DNA from: Georgenia ruanii
Lineage (GTDB): Bacteria > Actinomycetota > Actinomycetes > Actinomycetales > Actinomycetaceae
DNA length: 64,000 bases
Direction of reading: 5' to 3'
NCBI RefSeq assembly: GCF_009193175.1
Contig: NZ_VUKE01000020.1
Coordinates: 1-64,000 of the forward strand
The position numbers and the translations under genes are program-made. The notes under the pieces are model-generated. The model saw nothing but the letters and a program-made list of their open reading frames with translations. It did no database searches and was not told the origin of the DNA. Each line of letters opens with the position of its first letter. The first letter of the stretch is position 1. This document shows, piece by piece, positions 50,135 through 59,063 of the stretch.

Positions 50135-50369
50135 ATGGACGCGCGAATCGTCGAGTCCTTGACCATGGTGGCGATCGGTGACGGCGTGCTCAGCGCTCTG
50201 TTCCCGGTGGCACACACCGCCCGGTGGGAGAGGGGGCCCTGGGGCCCCGGTGCTGGCCTGGTTCAGGGAGCGTCCGGGCCTGACCCGGGCGCTCGGGGTG
50301 GCGGAGGCCGTCGGTGCCGTCGCCCTGGCCGCCCGCCTGACGCAGTCCCCGGGGCAGGCCGGGAGGTAG
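50135..50369 (+). pseudogene. small membrane-type ORF with frameshift
   Basis: ATG 50135 (GAGAGGGGAC upstream) opens MDARIVESLTMVAIGDGVLSA, with LFPVAHTARWERGPW in the same frame to about 50240. The natural continuation (APVLAWFRERPGLTRALGVAEAVG, stop at 50369) is in another frame. Removing one G from the GGGG at 50241-50244 joins them into a ~78-residue protein with two hydrophobic segments. It is either a true frameshift or a sequencing error in a G/C run. Unknown function. Confidence 0.6.
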
Positions 50370-50519
50370 GTCCGGGACGACTCTCTCCGGCAGGTCGTCC
50401 GACGTTCGCGGGGGCCGGGCGGCTCGGTCCCCGACATGGGTTCCCTCAGCCCGCGCCCCCGCCCGTGCCCGCGCCGCCCGTGCCCGGGTCCGACGGCCGC
50501 GCCCGTGCGCGTGGCCCGG

Positions 50520-50909
50520 TCAGTGTTCGGCGTCCGCGTCGAGGACGAGCGAGTCCGGCGCCTGGGCCAGCCCGAGGATCTGGCGCACCACCGGCGGGGC
50601 CCAGGAGCGCCCCGGGTCGTGCACCAGGCGCGGGTTCGTCAGTTCCACCAACCGGCCACGGGTCCGCACCCGGCATCCGCCGGCGGCGCGCACGTTGCGC
50701 ACCCAGTCGGTGGACGGGCCGTAGGTCAGCGCGATTCGGTAGCCGGCACCGTCGCGGAAGATGTTGACCGGCACGGCGTACTCGCGGCCGGAGCGGCGAC
50801 CTCGGTGAACCAGGAGCGCGAAGCCGGGCAGGTACGGGGCCACGAACCGCATCACGCGGTTCAGCGCCCGCTTGTTCACCCGGCCCACCCACAGCGGGAT
50901 CGGGCTCAT
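50520..50909 (-). CDS. deazaflavin (F420)-dependent nitroreductase-family protein
   Basis: 129 residues. Ddn-like split beta-barrel: LLVHRGRRSGREYAVPVNIF, GAGYRIALTYGPSTDWVRNVRAAGG and an RLVELTNPRLVHDP ending are the usual family stretches. Members bind F420 and reduce quinones or nitro compounds. No signal or membrane helix. A stand-alone minus-strand gene; a decayed relative of the same broad group lies at 58549. Confidence 0.85.
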   Translation of the reverse strand: MSPIPLWVGRVNKRALNRVMRFVAPYLPGFALLVHRGRRSGREYAVPVNIFRDGAGYRIALTYGPSTDWVRNVRAAGGCRVRTRGRLVELTNPRLVHDPGRSWAPPVVRQILGLAQAPDSLVLDADAEH

Positions 50910-51004
50910 CCGTCCTCCTCCGGCCCCTGCCGGTGCGGCGGACCCGCCCCGCGCGCGACCGCCAGCCCCTAGTGTGGCCCCACGGTCAGCCGAGAGGGAC
51001 GGCG

Positions 51005-51448
51005 ATGGTGCACCCGATCATGTTCGACGACGACGACCCCTACCTGGCACGCCTGCGCGCGGTCGCGCTCGCCTTCCCCGACGCCGCGGAGGTCATCTCG
51101 CACGGCCGGCCGCACTTCCGGGTCAAGAAGGTCTTCGCGGTCTACGGCTCGGGCACCAAGGGCCCGGCGGAGACCCGGCTCCGCTACGACCACGGCCTCG
51201 TCGTGCTGCCCGAGGCGGGGGAGCGGCTCGCGCTGGAGCAGGACGCGCGCTTCTTCCTCCCCGCCTACCTCGGGCCCAGCGGGTGGGTGGGGCTCGACCT
51301 GGCGGCGGGCGGGCGGACCGGGCCCGAGGGGGTCGACTGGGCCGAGGTGGCCGAGCTGCTCGACGGGTCCTACCGGCAGGTGGCCGGCGCCCGGCTGGTG
51401 GCCCGGCTGGACGCCGAGGGCAGCCCCGCGGCCCGCACGCGGGCCTGA
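51005..51448 (+). CDS. MmcQ/YjbR-family protein
   Basis: 147 residues, ATG preceded by CCGAGAGGGACGGCG. YjbR/MmcQ fold features: LRAVALAFPDAAEVISHGRPHFRVKKVFAVYG at the start and GWVGLDLAAGG later, with a helix before the Arg-rich end. Family members are small double-wing DNA-binding-like proteins with no established function. A possible -10 (TAGTGT) lies at 50969-50974. Confidence 0.85.
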   Translation: MVHPIMFDDDDPYLARLRAVALAFPDAAEVISHGRPHFRVKKVFAVYGSGTKGPAETRLRYDHGLVVLPEAGERLALEQDARFFLPAYLGPSGWVGLDLAAGGRTGPEGVDWAEVAELLDGSYRQVAGARLVARLDAEGSPAARTRA

Positions 51449-51640
51449 GCGGCGCGGCCCGCAGCCGCGTCACATGAGCACGCCGGCGGCGGCGGTGCAG
51501 GCCGTGGGGCCCGCCCACCGCCGCGCCGCCTCGCGCCACGTCGTCCACAGCCCGGCCCCGGCCGGGCCGCGCCCCGGCCCGCGGTCCGGGCACGCTGCTG
51601 CCCACGCGACGCGACCGCCGTCGCCGGAGGGAGGGACGTC

Positions 51641-52246
51641 GTGGACGCCACGGGTGAGGTCGGCACGCTGACCGAACGAGAGCTGTACGGGCCGCGCGGG
51701 TGGAGCGTGCGGGCGGGGGTGTGGGAGGTGCTCGCGCCGTTCACCATGCCCCGGTACGTGCCCTGGACGGCCTGGGAGGGCGCCGGGGAGCCGCCCGACG
51801 AACCTGGCGCGGCCGAGGCGCCCGCGGCGGTGGTGGCGGGGGCACCGACCCGCGACCACGTCTCCTGGGCCGGCCTCGACGGCGCGGCGGCCGCGGAGCT
51901 GCTCGACCGGCTACCGTCCGCACAGCTTCTCGACCGGCAGAACGACGCCCCGGAGCTGGCGGCGATGCTCGGCGCCGCGGCCGAGCACCCCGGCCTGGTG
52001 GAGGTCCACGGCTACGGCATCGGTCCGCAACGGTGCGACGAGCGGGTGACCGCGGAGGGGCTGGTGGTCTATGCGTTCGCGGACGTCGTGGTCAGCCCCC
52101 ACCACGGCCCGGGCTGCCGGTGCGGGGAGCTGTGGGGGCTGGTCGGCGACGTCCTGGGCCTCGACGGCGAGCTCCCCGACGAGCTGCACCGGATCCGCCC
52201 ACCCTGGGCGCCGCACCGCGAGGGCTGGTGGCTGTGGTGGGACTGA
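51641..52246 (+). CDS. uncharacterised protein (201 aa)
   Basis: 201 residues, GTG start with a strong RBS (GGAGGGAGGG). Not recognised. It begins MDATGEVGTLTERELYGPRGW, has an Ala/Glu/Pro-rich stretch near 45-70, and ends in a Trp-rich segment (HREGWWLWWD). A compact CRCGELWG motif near 163-170 with HHGPGC before it could bind metal. Cytosolic by composition. Between yjbR and the convergent SulP gene. Confidence 0.7.
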   Translation: MDATGEVGTLTERELYGPRGWSVRAGVWEVLAPFTMPRYVPWTAWEGAGEPPDEPGAAEAPAAVVAGAPTRDHVSWAGLDGAAAAELLDRLPSAQLLDRQNDAPELAAMLGAAAEHPGLVEVHGYGIGPQRCDERVTAEGLVVYAFADVVVSPHHGPGCRCGELWGLVGDVLGLDGELPDELHRIRPPWAPHREGWWLWWD

Positions 52247-52279
52247 GGCCAGTGGTGCGGCGCCGGGGTGGCGGGCCGG

Positions 52280-54010
52280 TCAGCGGGTCGGCACGGCCGC
52301 GCAGTCGAGCAGCGACCGGCCGTCCAGCTCGTGGCGCACGTGGTGGCGCGCGTGCGCGACGGCGGCAGGCAGGTCGTGGAAGTAGTGCGCCGCACCGATG
52401 GCGTCGAGCACGCCCACCGCCCCCGCCACCCGCAGCTGGTCCGCGTCCAGGCCCTTGAGCAGGACGGTCATGCCGCGGCGCTGCAGGCTCGTGATGATCT
52501 CGCCGAGCGCATTGGCGCCTGAGGCGTCCATCATCCGCACGTCGGTGAGCACGAGGACGATGGCGCGAACGCCCCTGACGGCCGTGAGCTCGTCGAGGAA
52601 CTGCTTGGTGCCGCCGAAGAAGAGCGCGCCGTGGAAGCGGTAGACGGCGATGTGCTCGTGCAGCAGCGCGTCCTCCTCGGCGGCGTCGAGCTCGCGCACC
52701 CCCAGCCGCCGCAGCCCGGAGACGCGCGACATCGCCCGCAGCGCGAGAAACGCCGCCACCGCCACACCCGCCTGCACCGCGACGACCAGGTCGAAGACGA
52801 TCGTCACGGCCACCGTGACGACGTACACCAACGCGTCCGCGCGGCTCGAGCGCACGATCGAGCGGGCCGTGCGCAGGTCGATCATCCGCAGCGCGGTGAC
52901 GATGAGCACCCCGGCGAGGGCGGAGGTGGGCACCAGCGCGACCACCGGCGCGGCGGCCAGGACCACGATCACGAGCACGACGGCGTGGCTGGCGGCGGCG
53001 ACCCGGGTGCGGGCACCTGCGCGCACGTTGACCGCCGTCCGCGCGATCGCCCCGGTGGCCGGCATGCCGCCGAAGACCCCGCTGGCCATGTTCGCCAGTC
53101 CCTGGCCGACCAGCTCGCGGTCGGCGTGGGCGCGGGGCACCTCCTGGACCATCCCGTCGGCCACCCGGGCCGAGAGCAGGCTCTCCAGCGCCGCCAGCGC
53201 GGCGATCGCCAAGGCCGAGGGGAACATCGCCGCGAGCGCCTCGGCATCCCAGGAGGGCAAGGCCGGGGCCGGCAGCGAGGCCGGCATCGCGCCGATGCGG
53301 GCCAGCGGCAGCCGCGCCGCCTCGGCGACCACGGTCGCCAGCGCGACCGCGATGAGCGAGGCCGGCAGGGAGCGGCGAACCTTGCCGAGGACGAGCATGA
53401 GGACGATGACCCCGACGGTCACCGCCAGCGGCACCGCGGCCCGGCGCGGGTCCGCGGCCTCGAGGGTGCCCAGCGCCACCAGCCCGGCGTTCACGCCCGC
53501 GGCCCGGGGGGTGTCCAGGGCGAGCGGCACCTGCTGGAGGAAGATGATCGCCCCGATGCCTAGCGTGAAGCCCTCGACCACCGGCCAGGGGATGACCGAG
53601 ACCAGCCGCCCCATACCGGCCAGGCCCATGACGACCACGAGCAGGCCGGCGAGGATGGACAGGGCAAAGACCGCCTCCGGGCCGTAGTGGGCGACGACCG
53701 GGACGAGCACCACCGTCATCGCGCCGGTGGGCCCGGACACCTGCAGGTGGGAGCCGCCGAGGACGGCGGCCACGAGGCCGGCGACGATCGCGGTGACCAG
53801 CCCCGCCGCCGCCCCCACGCCGGAGGCGACGCCGAAGCCCAGCGCCAGGGGCAGGGCGACGATGCCGACGGTCAGCCCGGCCGCCAGGTCCCGGCGCCAC
53901 GAGCGGGACAGGCCGGCGTAGTCGCTGCGCCGGGGCAGGACCAGGCCGGCCGCCCGGCGGCCGAGGGCGGCTACGGTCCAGCGCGGCTGCAGCGCCTCGA
54001 GCCCGCTCAC
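52280..54010 (-). CDS. SulP-family anion transporter with STAS domain
   Basis: 576 residues from GTG 54010. The N-terminal transporter domain (~35-430) begins DLAAGLTVGIVALPLALGFGVASG and contains the SulP LQVSGPTGAMTVV loop and GLANMASGVFGGMPATGAIART segment. A C-terminal STAS domain (~450-560) includes ALFFGGTKQFLDELTAV and VLTDVRMMDASGANALGEI. Transports sulfate, bicarbonate or another anion; the substrate cannot be read. Co-transcribed with the arsR gene, overlapping it by 4 bases. Confidence 0.92.
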   Translation of the reverse strand: MSGLEALQPRWTVAALGRRAAGLVLPRRSDYAGLSRSWRRDLAAGLTVGIVALPLALGFGVASGVGAAAGLVTAIVAGLVAAVLGGSHLQVSGPTGAMTVVLVPVVAHYGPEAVFALSILAGLLVVVMGLAGMGRLVSVIPWPVVEGFTLGIGAIIFLQQVPLALDTPRAAGVNAGLVALGTLEAADPRRAAVPLAVTVGVIVLMLVLGKVRRSLPASLIAVALATVVAEAARLPLARIGAMPASLPAPALPSWDAEALAAMFPSALAIAALAALESLLSARVADGMVQEVPRAHADRELVGQGLANMASGVFGGMPATGAIARTAVNVRAGARTRVAAASHAVVLVIVVLAAAPVVALVPTSALAGVLIVTALRMIDLRTARSIVRSSRADALVYVVTVAVTIVFDLVVAVQAGVAVAAFLALRAMSRVSGLRRLGVRELDAAEEDALLHEHIAVYRFHGALFFGGTKQFLDELTAVRGVRAIVLVLTDVRMMDASGANALGEIITSLQRRGMTVLLKGLDADQLRVAGAVGVLDAIGAAHYFHDLPAAVAHARHHVRHELDGRSLLDCAAVPTR

Positions 54011-54339
54011 AGCTCCGCCAGGGCGCCACGGGCCGCGTCGAGGCGGTGGAGGAGGAACGTCCGGGCGGCAGCGAGCATCTGCGCCACGGACGGGTCGGCC
54101 AGGGCGTAGGTCACCACGTTGCCGCGCCGCGACTTCGTCACCACCCCCGCCCGCCGCAGCACGGTGAGGTGCTGGGACAGGTGGGAGGCCTCGATGCCGA
54201 TGTCTGCCAGCAGCGCGCTGACCGGCCGGTCGGCCTCGGCGAGGAGCTCGAGGGTGCGGATGCGCACCGGGTGGCCGAGCGCCTTGAACAGCTCGGCCTT
54301 GATCTCGTAGACGGGTGTCGCGATGGCGCGGTCGGGCAC
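54007..54339 (-). CDS. ArsR-family repressor without cysteines
   Basis: 110 residues, GTG start. ArsR winged helix: LFKALGHPVRIRTLELLAEADRPVSALLADIGIEASHLSQHLTVLRRAGVVTKSRRGN. It has no cysteine at all, so the classical metal- or persulfide-thiol sites of ArsR, CadC or BigR/SqrR are absent; sensing would need His/Asp ligands, dimer contacts or another signal. It is the first gene of the unit with the SulP transporter, and a 10-bp palindrome lies 27 bases upstream of its start, so autoregulation is likely. Confidence 0.9.
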   Translation of the reverse strand: MPDRAIATPVYEIKAELFKALGHPVRIRTLELLAEADRPVSALLADIGIEASHLSQHLTVLRRAGVVTKSRRGNVVTYALADPSVAQMLAAARTFLLHRLDAARGALAEL

Positions 54340-54365
54340 GGGCAGGTTCCACTCGGTCGGGACTG

Positions 54366-54391
54366 GTGACTTGATGAATATATCAAGTCAC
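54366..54391. promoter_or_regulatory. palindromic ArsR operator in divergent promoter region
   Basis: Perfect 10-bp arms GTGACTTGAT (54366-54375) and ATCAAGTCAC (54382-54391) around GAATAT. The AT-rich centre contains a TATATT on the minus strand that could be the -10 of the arsR-SulP unit, so a bound repressor would block polymerase directly. The site also faces the flavoprotein gene starting at 54531, which may share the control. Confidence 0.8.
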
Positions 54392-54530
54392 TCATCGTGT
54401 GGTGGCGGCCGGGCGGCGGGCAGGACCAGCTGCCGGCCGCGGCGCCCGACCTGCTGCCCGCGCGGTCGAGGGAGAGACTCGGAGATGGGTGCCGGGTGCG
54501 TCATGGTCCGCCCCGGGTGAAAGGAGAGTC

Positions 54531-55925
54531 ATGACCGAGATCGAGGACGTCGAGCTGCTGGTGATCGGCGGGGGCAAGGCCGGCAAGTCGCTGGCGATGG
54601 ACCGGGCCAAGGCCGGCTGGAAGGTCGCCATGGTCGAGCGGGACAAGATCGGCGGCACGTGCATCAACGTCGCCTGCATCCCGACCAAGTCGCTGGTGGC
54701 CTCGGCGCGCACCCTCCTCACCGCCCGGCACGCGGGCGAGATGGGCATCGAGCTCGACGGCACTGCGCCGGCGGCCACCCTCGAGGGCCTGCGCGCGCAC
54801 AAGGAGGGCGTCGTCGGCGGCATGGTCGCCGCGCACGCGAAGATGTTCCACGACTCGGGCATGGACTTCCTCATGGGGACCGCCCGGTTCGTCGGCGAGC
54901 GCACCGTCGAGGTCGCGCTCAACGACGGCGGCACCCGGGTGCTGCGCGGGCGCGACGTGGTCATCAACACCGGCACCACCCCGACGCACCCGGACATCCC
55001 CGGGCTGGCGGACGTCGACCCGTGGGACTCCGAGGGCATCTTGCGGATGGAGCGCATGCCCCGGTCCATCGTCATCCTCGGCGGCGGGTACGTCGGCTGC
55101 GAGTTCGCCTCCATGCTCGCCGTCACCGGCGTGGCCGTCACGCTCGTGCAGGGCCGGGGGCAGCTGCTGCCCCGCGAGGACCCGGACGTCGCCGCGGCGG
55201 TGGCGGACGTGCTGCGCGGCCAGGGCGTCGACCTGCGCCTGGGCGTGCGCGCCACCGCGGTGCGCCGCGACGGCCAGGGCGCCGTCGTCGCCCTCTCCGA
55301 CGGCACGGAGGCCACCGGCGCCGAGCTGCTGGTCGCCACCGGCCGGACCCCCGTCACGGCGGACCTCAACCTCGCGGCCGCCGGCGTCGAGCTCACCGAC
55401 CGCGGCTTCGTCGTCGTCGACGACCACCTGCGCACCACCGCCGACCACGTCTGGGCGGCCGGGGACGTCGCGGGCAGCCCCCAGTTCACCCACGCCTCGT
55501 GGAACGACTTCCGCATCCTCAAGGCCCTGCTCACCGGCGGCGAGGCCTCCACCGCGGGCCGGCTCGTGCCCTACACCGTGTTCACGACGCCGGAGCTCGC
55601 CCGGGTGGGCATGACCGAGACCCAGGCGCGCGCCGCCGGCCGCGACGTCAAGGTGGCCCGGCTCGACGTCGCGGCGATCCCGCGCGCCAAGACCCTCCGC
55701 ATGGGCCAGGGGACGTGGAAGGCGGTCGTCGACGGCGCCACCGACGAGATCCTCGGCGTCGCCCTCCTCGGCCACTCGGCCGGCGAGGTCGTCGCCGCGG
55801 TGCAGATGGCCATGCTCGGCCACCTCACCTACCAGCAGGTGCGGGACGCGGTCATCACCCACCCCACCATGGCCGAGGGACTGAACCTGCTCTTCGACAC
55901 CATCACCGCGGAGGTCCCGGCCTGA
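54531..55925 (+). CDS. FAD-dependent pyridine nucleotide-disulfide oxidoreductase
   Basis: 464 residues, ATG with AAAGGAGAGTC upstream. FAD-binding IGGGKAGKS at residues 12-20, redox pair Cys44-x4-Cys49 (GGTCINVACIPTK), NAD(P)-binding ILGGGYVGCEFAS near 181, and the AAGDVAGSPQFTH FAD motif near 316. The C-terminal dimer domain ends with THPTMAEGL, lacking the HPT-x-SE acid of lipoamide and glutathione reductases; no extra cysteines as in mercuric reductase. Probably a thiol or quinone-type reductase. Divergent from arsR-sulP across the palindromic operator. Confidence 0.88.
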   Translation: MTEIEDVELLVIGGGKAGKSLAMDRAKAGWKVAMVERDKIGGTCINVACIPTKSLVASARTLLTARHAGEMGIELDGTAPAATLEGLRAHKEGVVGGMVAAHAKMFHDSGMDFLMGTARFVGERTVEVALNDGGTRVLRGRDVVINTGTTPTHPDIPGLADVDPWDSEGILRMERMPRSIVILGGGYVGCEFASMLAVTGVAVTLVQGRGQLLPREDPDVAAAVADVLRGQGVDLRLGVRATAVRRDGQGAVVALSDGTEATGAELLVATGRTPVTADLNLAAAGVELTDRGFVVVDDHLRTTADHVWAAGDVAGSPQFTHASWNDFRILKALLTGGEASTAGRLVPYTVFTTPELARVGMTETQARAAGRDVKVARLDVAAIPRAKTLRMGQGTWKAVVDGATDEILGVALLGHSAGEVVAAVQMAMLGHLTYQQVRDAVITHPTMAEGLNLLFDTITAEVPA

Positions 55926-56006
55926 CCGGCCCCCGCCGCCCGGCTTGCGCAGCGCTCACTCGTCCGCCGCCTCGCCCGCTCAGCGCCCCGCTCGCCCGCC
56001 CGGCGC

Positions 56007-57365
56007 TCACTCGTCCAAGGCGGGCGAGGCGCCGGGCGGCGGGGTCGGCGGCAGTCTGGGCGGCGGGCTGGCCGGCGTCGTCGGCGGTGCCGAGGGCTGG
56101 GCCGGGGCGGTGGCCGGGGCGGTGGCCGGGGTGCCGCTCCGGCGGTCGGCGGGATCGTGCTCGCGGCGCGAGAGCGCCAGGAACGGCAGGCCGAGCAGCG
56201 AGATCCCCGCGCCGACGACGAAGGACGGCCCGTAGCCCCACACGTCGGCCGCCCGGCCGAGCACCGGCTGGGCCCACACCCCGCCCGCCGAGCTGTTGAG
56301 CGAGTCGAAGGACAGGATCGTCGCGCGCTGCGCCGAGGGGATCATGCCGTTGAGGTAGGCCTGCCGGATGGGCGCGGCGGCCGCGAAGAGCAGCCCCCAC
56401 ACGACGATCACGGCCAGGACCGCCCAGAACTGGGCGATGGTGCCCACGAGCACGAGGGTGCCCGCGCTGACCGCCGCGGCAAGGAGCAGGGCGGAGGTAC
56501 GCCGGCGGAACAGGAGGCGCAGGCGCGGCGCGGCGAGCCCGCCGAGCATCTGCGAGCCCGCGACGATGGCCGCCACCAGGCCGGCGATCGAGTACGCCCG
56601 CGGGTCGCCCCACAGCTGCAGCAGGTACGGCTGGAGGGCGTAGAAGACGTAGATGCCCACGCCGCCGGTGAACAGCGCCTCGAGCATCAGCCAGCGCACC
56701 GGGGGCCGGCGCCAGCCGTACTGGATCGACGCCGAGAGCACCCGGCGGACCTCGGCTGTGGGCGACCGCCCGCGCCGCGGGCTGAAGCCGAGATCGTGCA
56801 TGAGGCGGTAGGCCAGGAGGAACATCGCCACGAGCACCACACCGCGGAGCACGTAGGGCACGCCGAGGTTGGACGCCTGGGCGATGATGCCGCCTGCCAC
56901 CGAGCCGACGAGCATCGCGGCCCCGGAGACGATCTGGCCCCGGCCGAAGACGGCCTCCATGTCGCCGGTGTAGCCGGTGGCGCCCAGCGCGTCGACCAGC
57001 CAGGCCTCCACAGCCCCGGAGAAGAAGGTGAAGCCCAGGCCGATGAGCATCGAGACGACCGCCCACAGCCAGAACGCCGCGCCGGTGTGCCACAGCAGCA
57101 CGTACAGCACGGTGGTCACGGCCAGCGTGATCGTGCCGAGCAGGTAGGAGTAGCGCCGCCCGGCGGTGTCGGCGACGACGCCGGTGGGCACCTCGAAGAC
57201 CACCATGCCGGCGGTGAAGAACGCGTTGGCGGTGAAGGCCTCGAGGTTCGACAGCCCCGCGTCGAGCAGGAAGATCGTGTTGATGCCCCAGATGAGCGAC
57301 GCCGCGAGGGTGTTCCCCAGCATGAGCACGAGGTAGATGCGCACGACCGACCGCGGCGTCGTCAT
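56007..57365 (-). CDS. MFS transporter
   Basis: 452 residues with about 12 hydrophobic segments. Features of the major facilitator superfamily include EVPTGVVADTAGRRYSYLLG after helix 2 (motif A) and a related RLRLLFRRRTS loop in the second half. The C-terminal ~45 residues are a Pro/Ala/Thr-rich disordered tail. Substrate unknown; EVPTG-type MFS proteins are often drug or small-molecule exporters. Stand-alone minus-strand gene ahead of trmL. Confidence 0.87.
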   Translation of the reverse strand: MTTPRSVVRIYLVLMLGNTLAASLIWGINTIFLLDAGLSNLEAFTANAFFTAGMVVFEVPTGVVADTAGRRYSYLLGTITLAVTTVLYVLLWHTGAAFWLWAVVSMLIGLGFTFFSGAVEAWLVDALGATGYTGDMEAVFGRGQIVSGAAMLVGSVAGGIIAQASNLGVPYVLRGVVLVAMFLLAYRLMHDLGFSPRRGRSPTAEVRRVLSASIQYGWRRPPVRWLMLEALFTGGVGIYVFYALQPYLLQLWGDPRAYSIAGLVAAIVAGSQMLGGLAAPRLRLLFRRRTSALLLAAAVSAGTLVLVGTIAQFWAVLAVIVVWGLLFAAAAPIRQAYLNGMIPSAQRATILSFDSLNSSAGGVWAQPVLGRAADVWGYGPSFVVGAGISLLGLPFLALSRREHDPADRRSGTPATAPATAPAQPSAPPTTPASPPPRLPPTPPPGASPALDE

Positions 57366-57420
57366 GGCGGAAACGTACGCCGCCTGCAGGGGGGCGCGCT
57401 CCGGCGCGGACCAGGCTCGC

Positions 57421-57885
57421 TCAGATCCCGCCGGGATACCCGTGCTGGCGCCAGGCCTCGTACACCGCGATGGCGGCGGAGTTGGACAGGTTGAGCGAAC
57501 GGATGCCCGGGACCATCGGGATGCGCAGCCGGTCGCTCATCCGGGCGTCGGCGAGGACCTCGGCCGGCAGGCCGGTGGGCTCGGGCCCGAAGAGCAGGGC
57601 GTCGCCGGGCCGGTAGGCGACGTCGGCGAAGCTGCGGGTGGCGTGCCCGGTGAAGGCGAAGACCCGGCCCGGCGCGACGGCGGCCAGCGCGGCGTCGAGG
57701 TCGGGATGGACGACGACGTTGGCGAGGTCGTGGTAGTCCAGTCCGGCGCGGCGCAGATGGGCGTTGGAGAGGTCGAAGCCCAGGGGTTCCACGAGGTGCA
57801 GGGTGGCACCGGTGCAGGCGACCATCCGGATCGCGTTGCCGGTGTTCGGCGGGATGCGGGGCTCGTAGAAGATCACGTGGAACAC
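57421..57885 (-). CDS. trmL: tRNA (cytidine34-2'-O)-methyltransferase TrmL
   Basis: 154 residues from GTG 57885, near the 157 of E. coli TrmL. Minimal SPOUT enzyme: FYEPRIPPNTGNAIRMVACTGATLHLVEP, LLFGPEPTGLP, and the knot motif IPMVPGIRSLNLSNSAAIAVYEA. It methylates the wobble nucleotide of leucine tRNAs. A GTG three codons later (57876) is an alternative start. A second SPOUT gene in the window, distinct from the pair at 46862/49610. Confidence 0.93.
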   Translation of the reverse strand: MFHVIFYEPRIPPNTGNAIRMVACTGATLHLVEPLGFDLSNAHLRRAGLDYHDLANVVVHPDLDAALAAVAPGRVFAFTGHATRSFADVAYRPGDALLFGPEPTGLPAEVLADARMSDRLRIPMVPGIRSLNLSNSAAIAVYEAWRQHGYPGGI

Positions 57886-58201
57886 GAGGGCCCATGTTCC
57901 CACGTGGCGCCGCCTCTCCCCGTCAGAACTCCCTCCCCGCCGAAGCGCCGCCGGTCCTCCGCCGTCGACCGAGGGATGGCGTCGTCGGCGCGTCGGCGGC
58001 TTCCCGCCGGCCGCCGGGCCGCCATCCCCGTCCTGCAGGGGCGTGCCATGCAGCGAGCCCGCGCCAGCACGCGTGGTTGTGCCGAGGTACCCCGACACGT
58101 CGGGAGCGTAGCCACCGGCGGCCCCGAGGGTGGCGCCAACCGGCTCGGCGTACGCTGCCCACGGCGTCGCGTCGCGGCGCGGAGGACAAGGGAGTTCCGA
58201 G

Positions 58202-58474
58202 ATGATGCTGGCAACGACGAAGGTCGAGGACCTGGACCGCTTCCTGAGGATCTTCTCGACCAAGGGCGCCGAGAAGCGTCGACAGCACGGCTCCAAGGGG
58301 GCATCCGTCTTTCGTGATCCCGTCGAGAAGGACAGGGTCTGGGTCCTCTTCGACTGGGATGCCGACGGCTGGCAGCACTACGTGTCCGACCCGGACGTGG
58401 CGCCGATTCTGCGGGAGGCAGGGCACATCGGTGCGCCGCAGCCGGCGCAGCTCGTCGGTGAGTACGAGGCCTGA
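58202..58474 (+). CDS. small ABM-like alpha/beta protein (90 aa)
   Basis: 90 residues, starting MMLATTKVEDLDRFLRIFST. The pattern beta-helix-beta with VWVLFDWDADGWQHYVSDPDVAPILREAG resembles the ferredoxin-like dimeric barrels of antibiotic-biosynthesis monooxygenase or YCII-type proteins, but no active-site motif can be named. ATG 58202 and 58205 are both possible; AAGGGAG lies 10 bases upstream. No operon partner. Confidence 0.75.
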   Translation: MMLATTKVEDLDRFLRIFSTKGAEKRRQHGSKGASVFRDPVEKDRVWVLFDWDADGWQHYVSDPDVAPILREAGHIGAPQPAQLVGEYEA

Positions 58475-59063
58475 TCAACGCCGAGATCAGGCGGTCGCCC
58501 GGGCCAGGTGACGTTCGTTGAACCACGATGCTCGCTGGCATGGGGTGCCTAGCTGCCGGTCGTGAGGCGACGAAACGGGGCGGCGACCCGCTCGAGTTCG
58601 CGGACGGTACCGCGTGAGCACCAGCGGGGACGCCACCGTCCTGCCCTGCGGCGGCCGCGCACCTCGAGCGTCACCCCGGCGGCCCATCGTCAGTACCCCG
58701 CCCCCTACTGGGCGGCGGTGAGCCGATTGAGCGCCTTGGCGAGCGCGCTCGGCCCGCCGCGGTACAGCCACCGGTCGAGCCGGTGCCACCATGGCGTCCA
58801 TCTGCTCGCAGCCACCGCCGGCCGCCTACGCCGCCGGCCGCGACGTCGACGTCGTCGTCTCGGTCACGGCGGTGACGGTGACGGCGCCCGCCCTCCCGGG
58901 CGAGACGGGGGAGCACGGACATCCGGAGGCCTTGCGGCCAGCGTCCTTTCAGCCTGACGCTCTTTCATGGAAGAGGCGGTGGCACCGGTCGGGCGAGCGG
59001 TGGGGGACGTCCCGCCCTGGTCCCCGCACCTGACCAGGGCGTCACCCGACCGAGGAGGCGCAG
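58475..59063. other. 589-bp region without intact gene
   Basis: Contains the remnant described at 58549-58830 (minus strand). 58831-59063 has no recognisable coding sequence or repeats; a purine-rich RBS for the ferredoxin-reductase gene is at 59051-59058. Confidence 0.6.
58549..58830 (-). pseudogene. decayed deazaflavin-dependent nitroreductase-like remnant
   Basis: On the minus strand one frame reads WHRLDRWLYRGGPSALAKAL then NRLTAAQ and a stop (58707-58705), a stretch like the N-terminus of PF04075-type F420-dependent nitroreductases. Just beyond, after a frame change, come VTLEVRGRR and, in a further frame, QGRTVASPLVLTRY, which match the next part of the same family. At least one stop and two frameshifts have accumulated and the C-terminal half is gone. 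Family identification is from memory of typical sequences, not a search. Confidence 0.5.
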
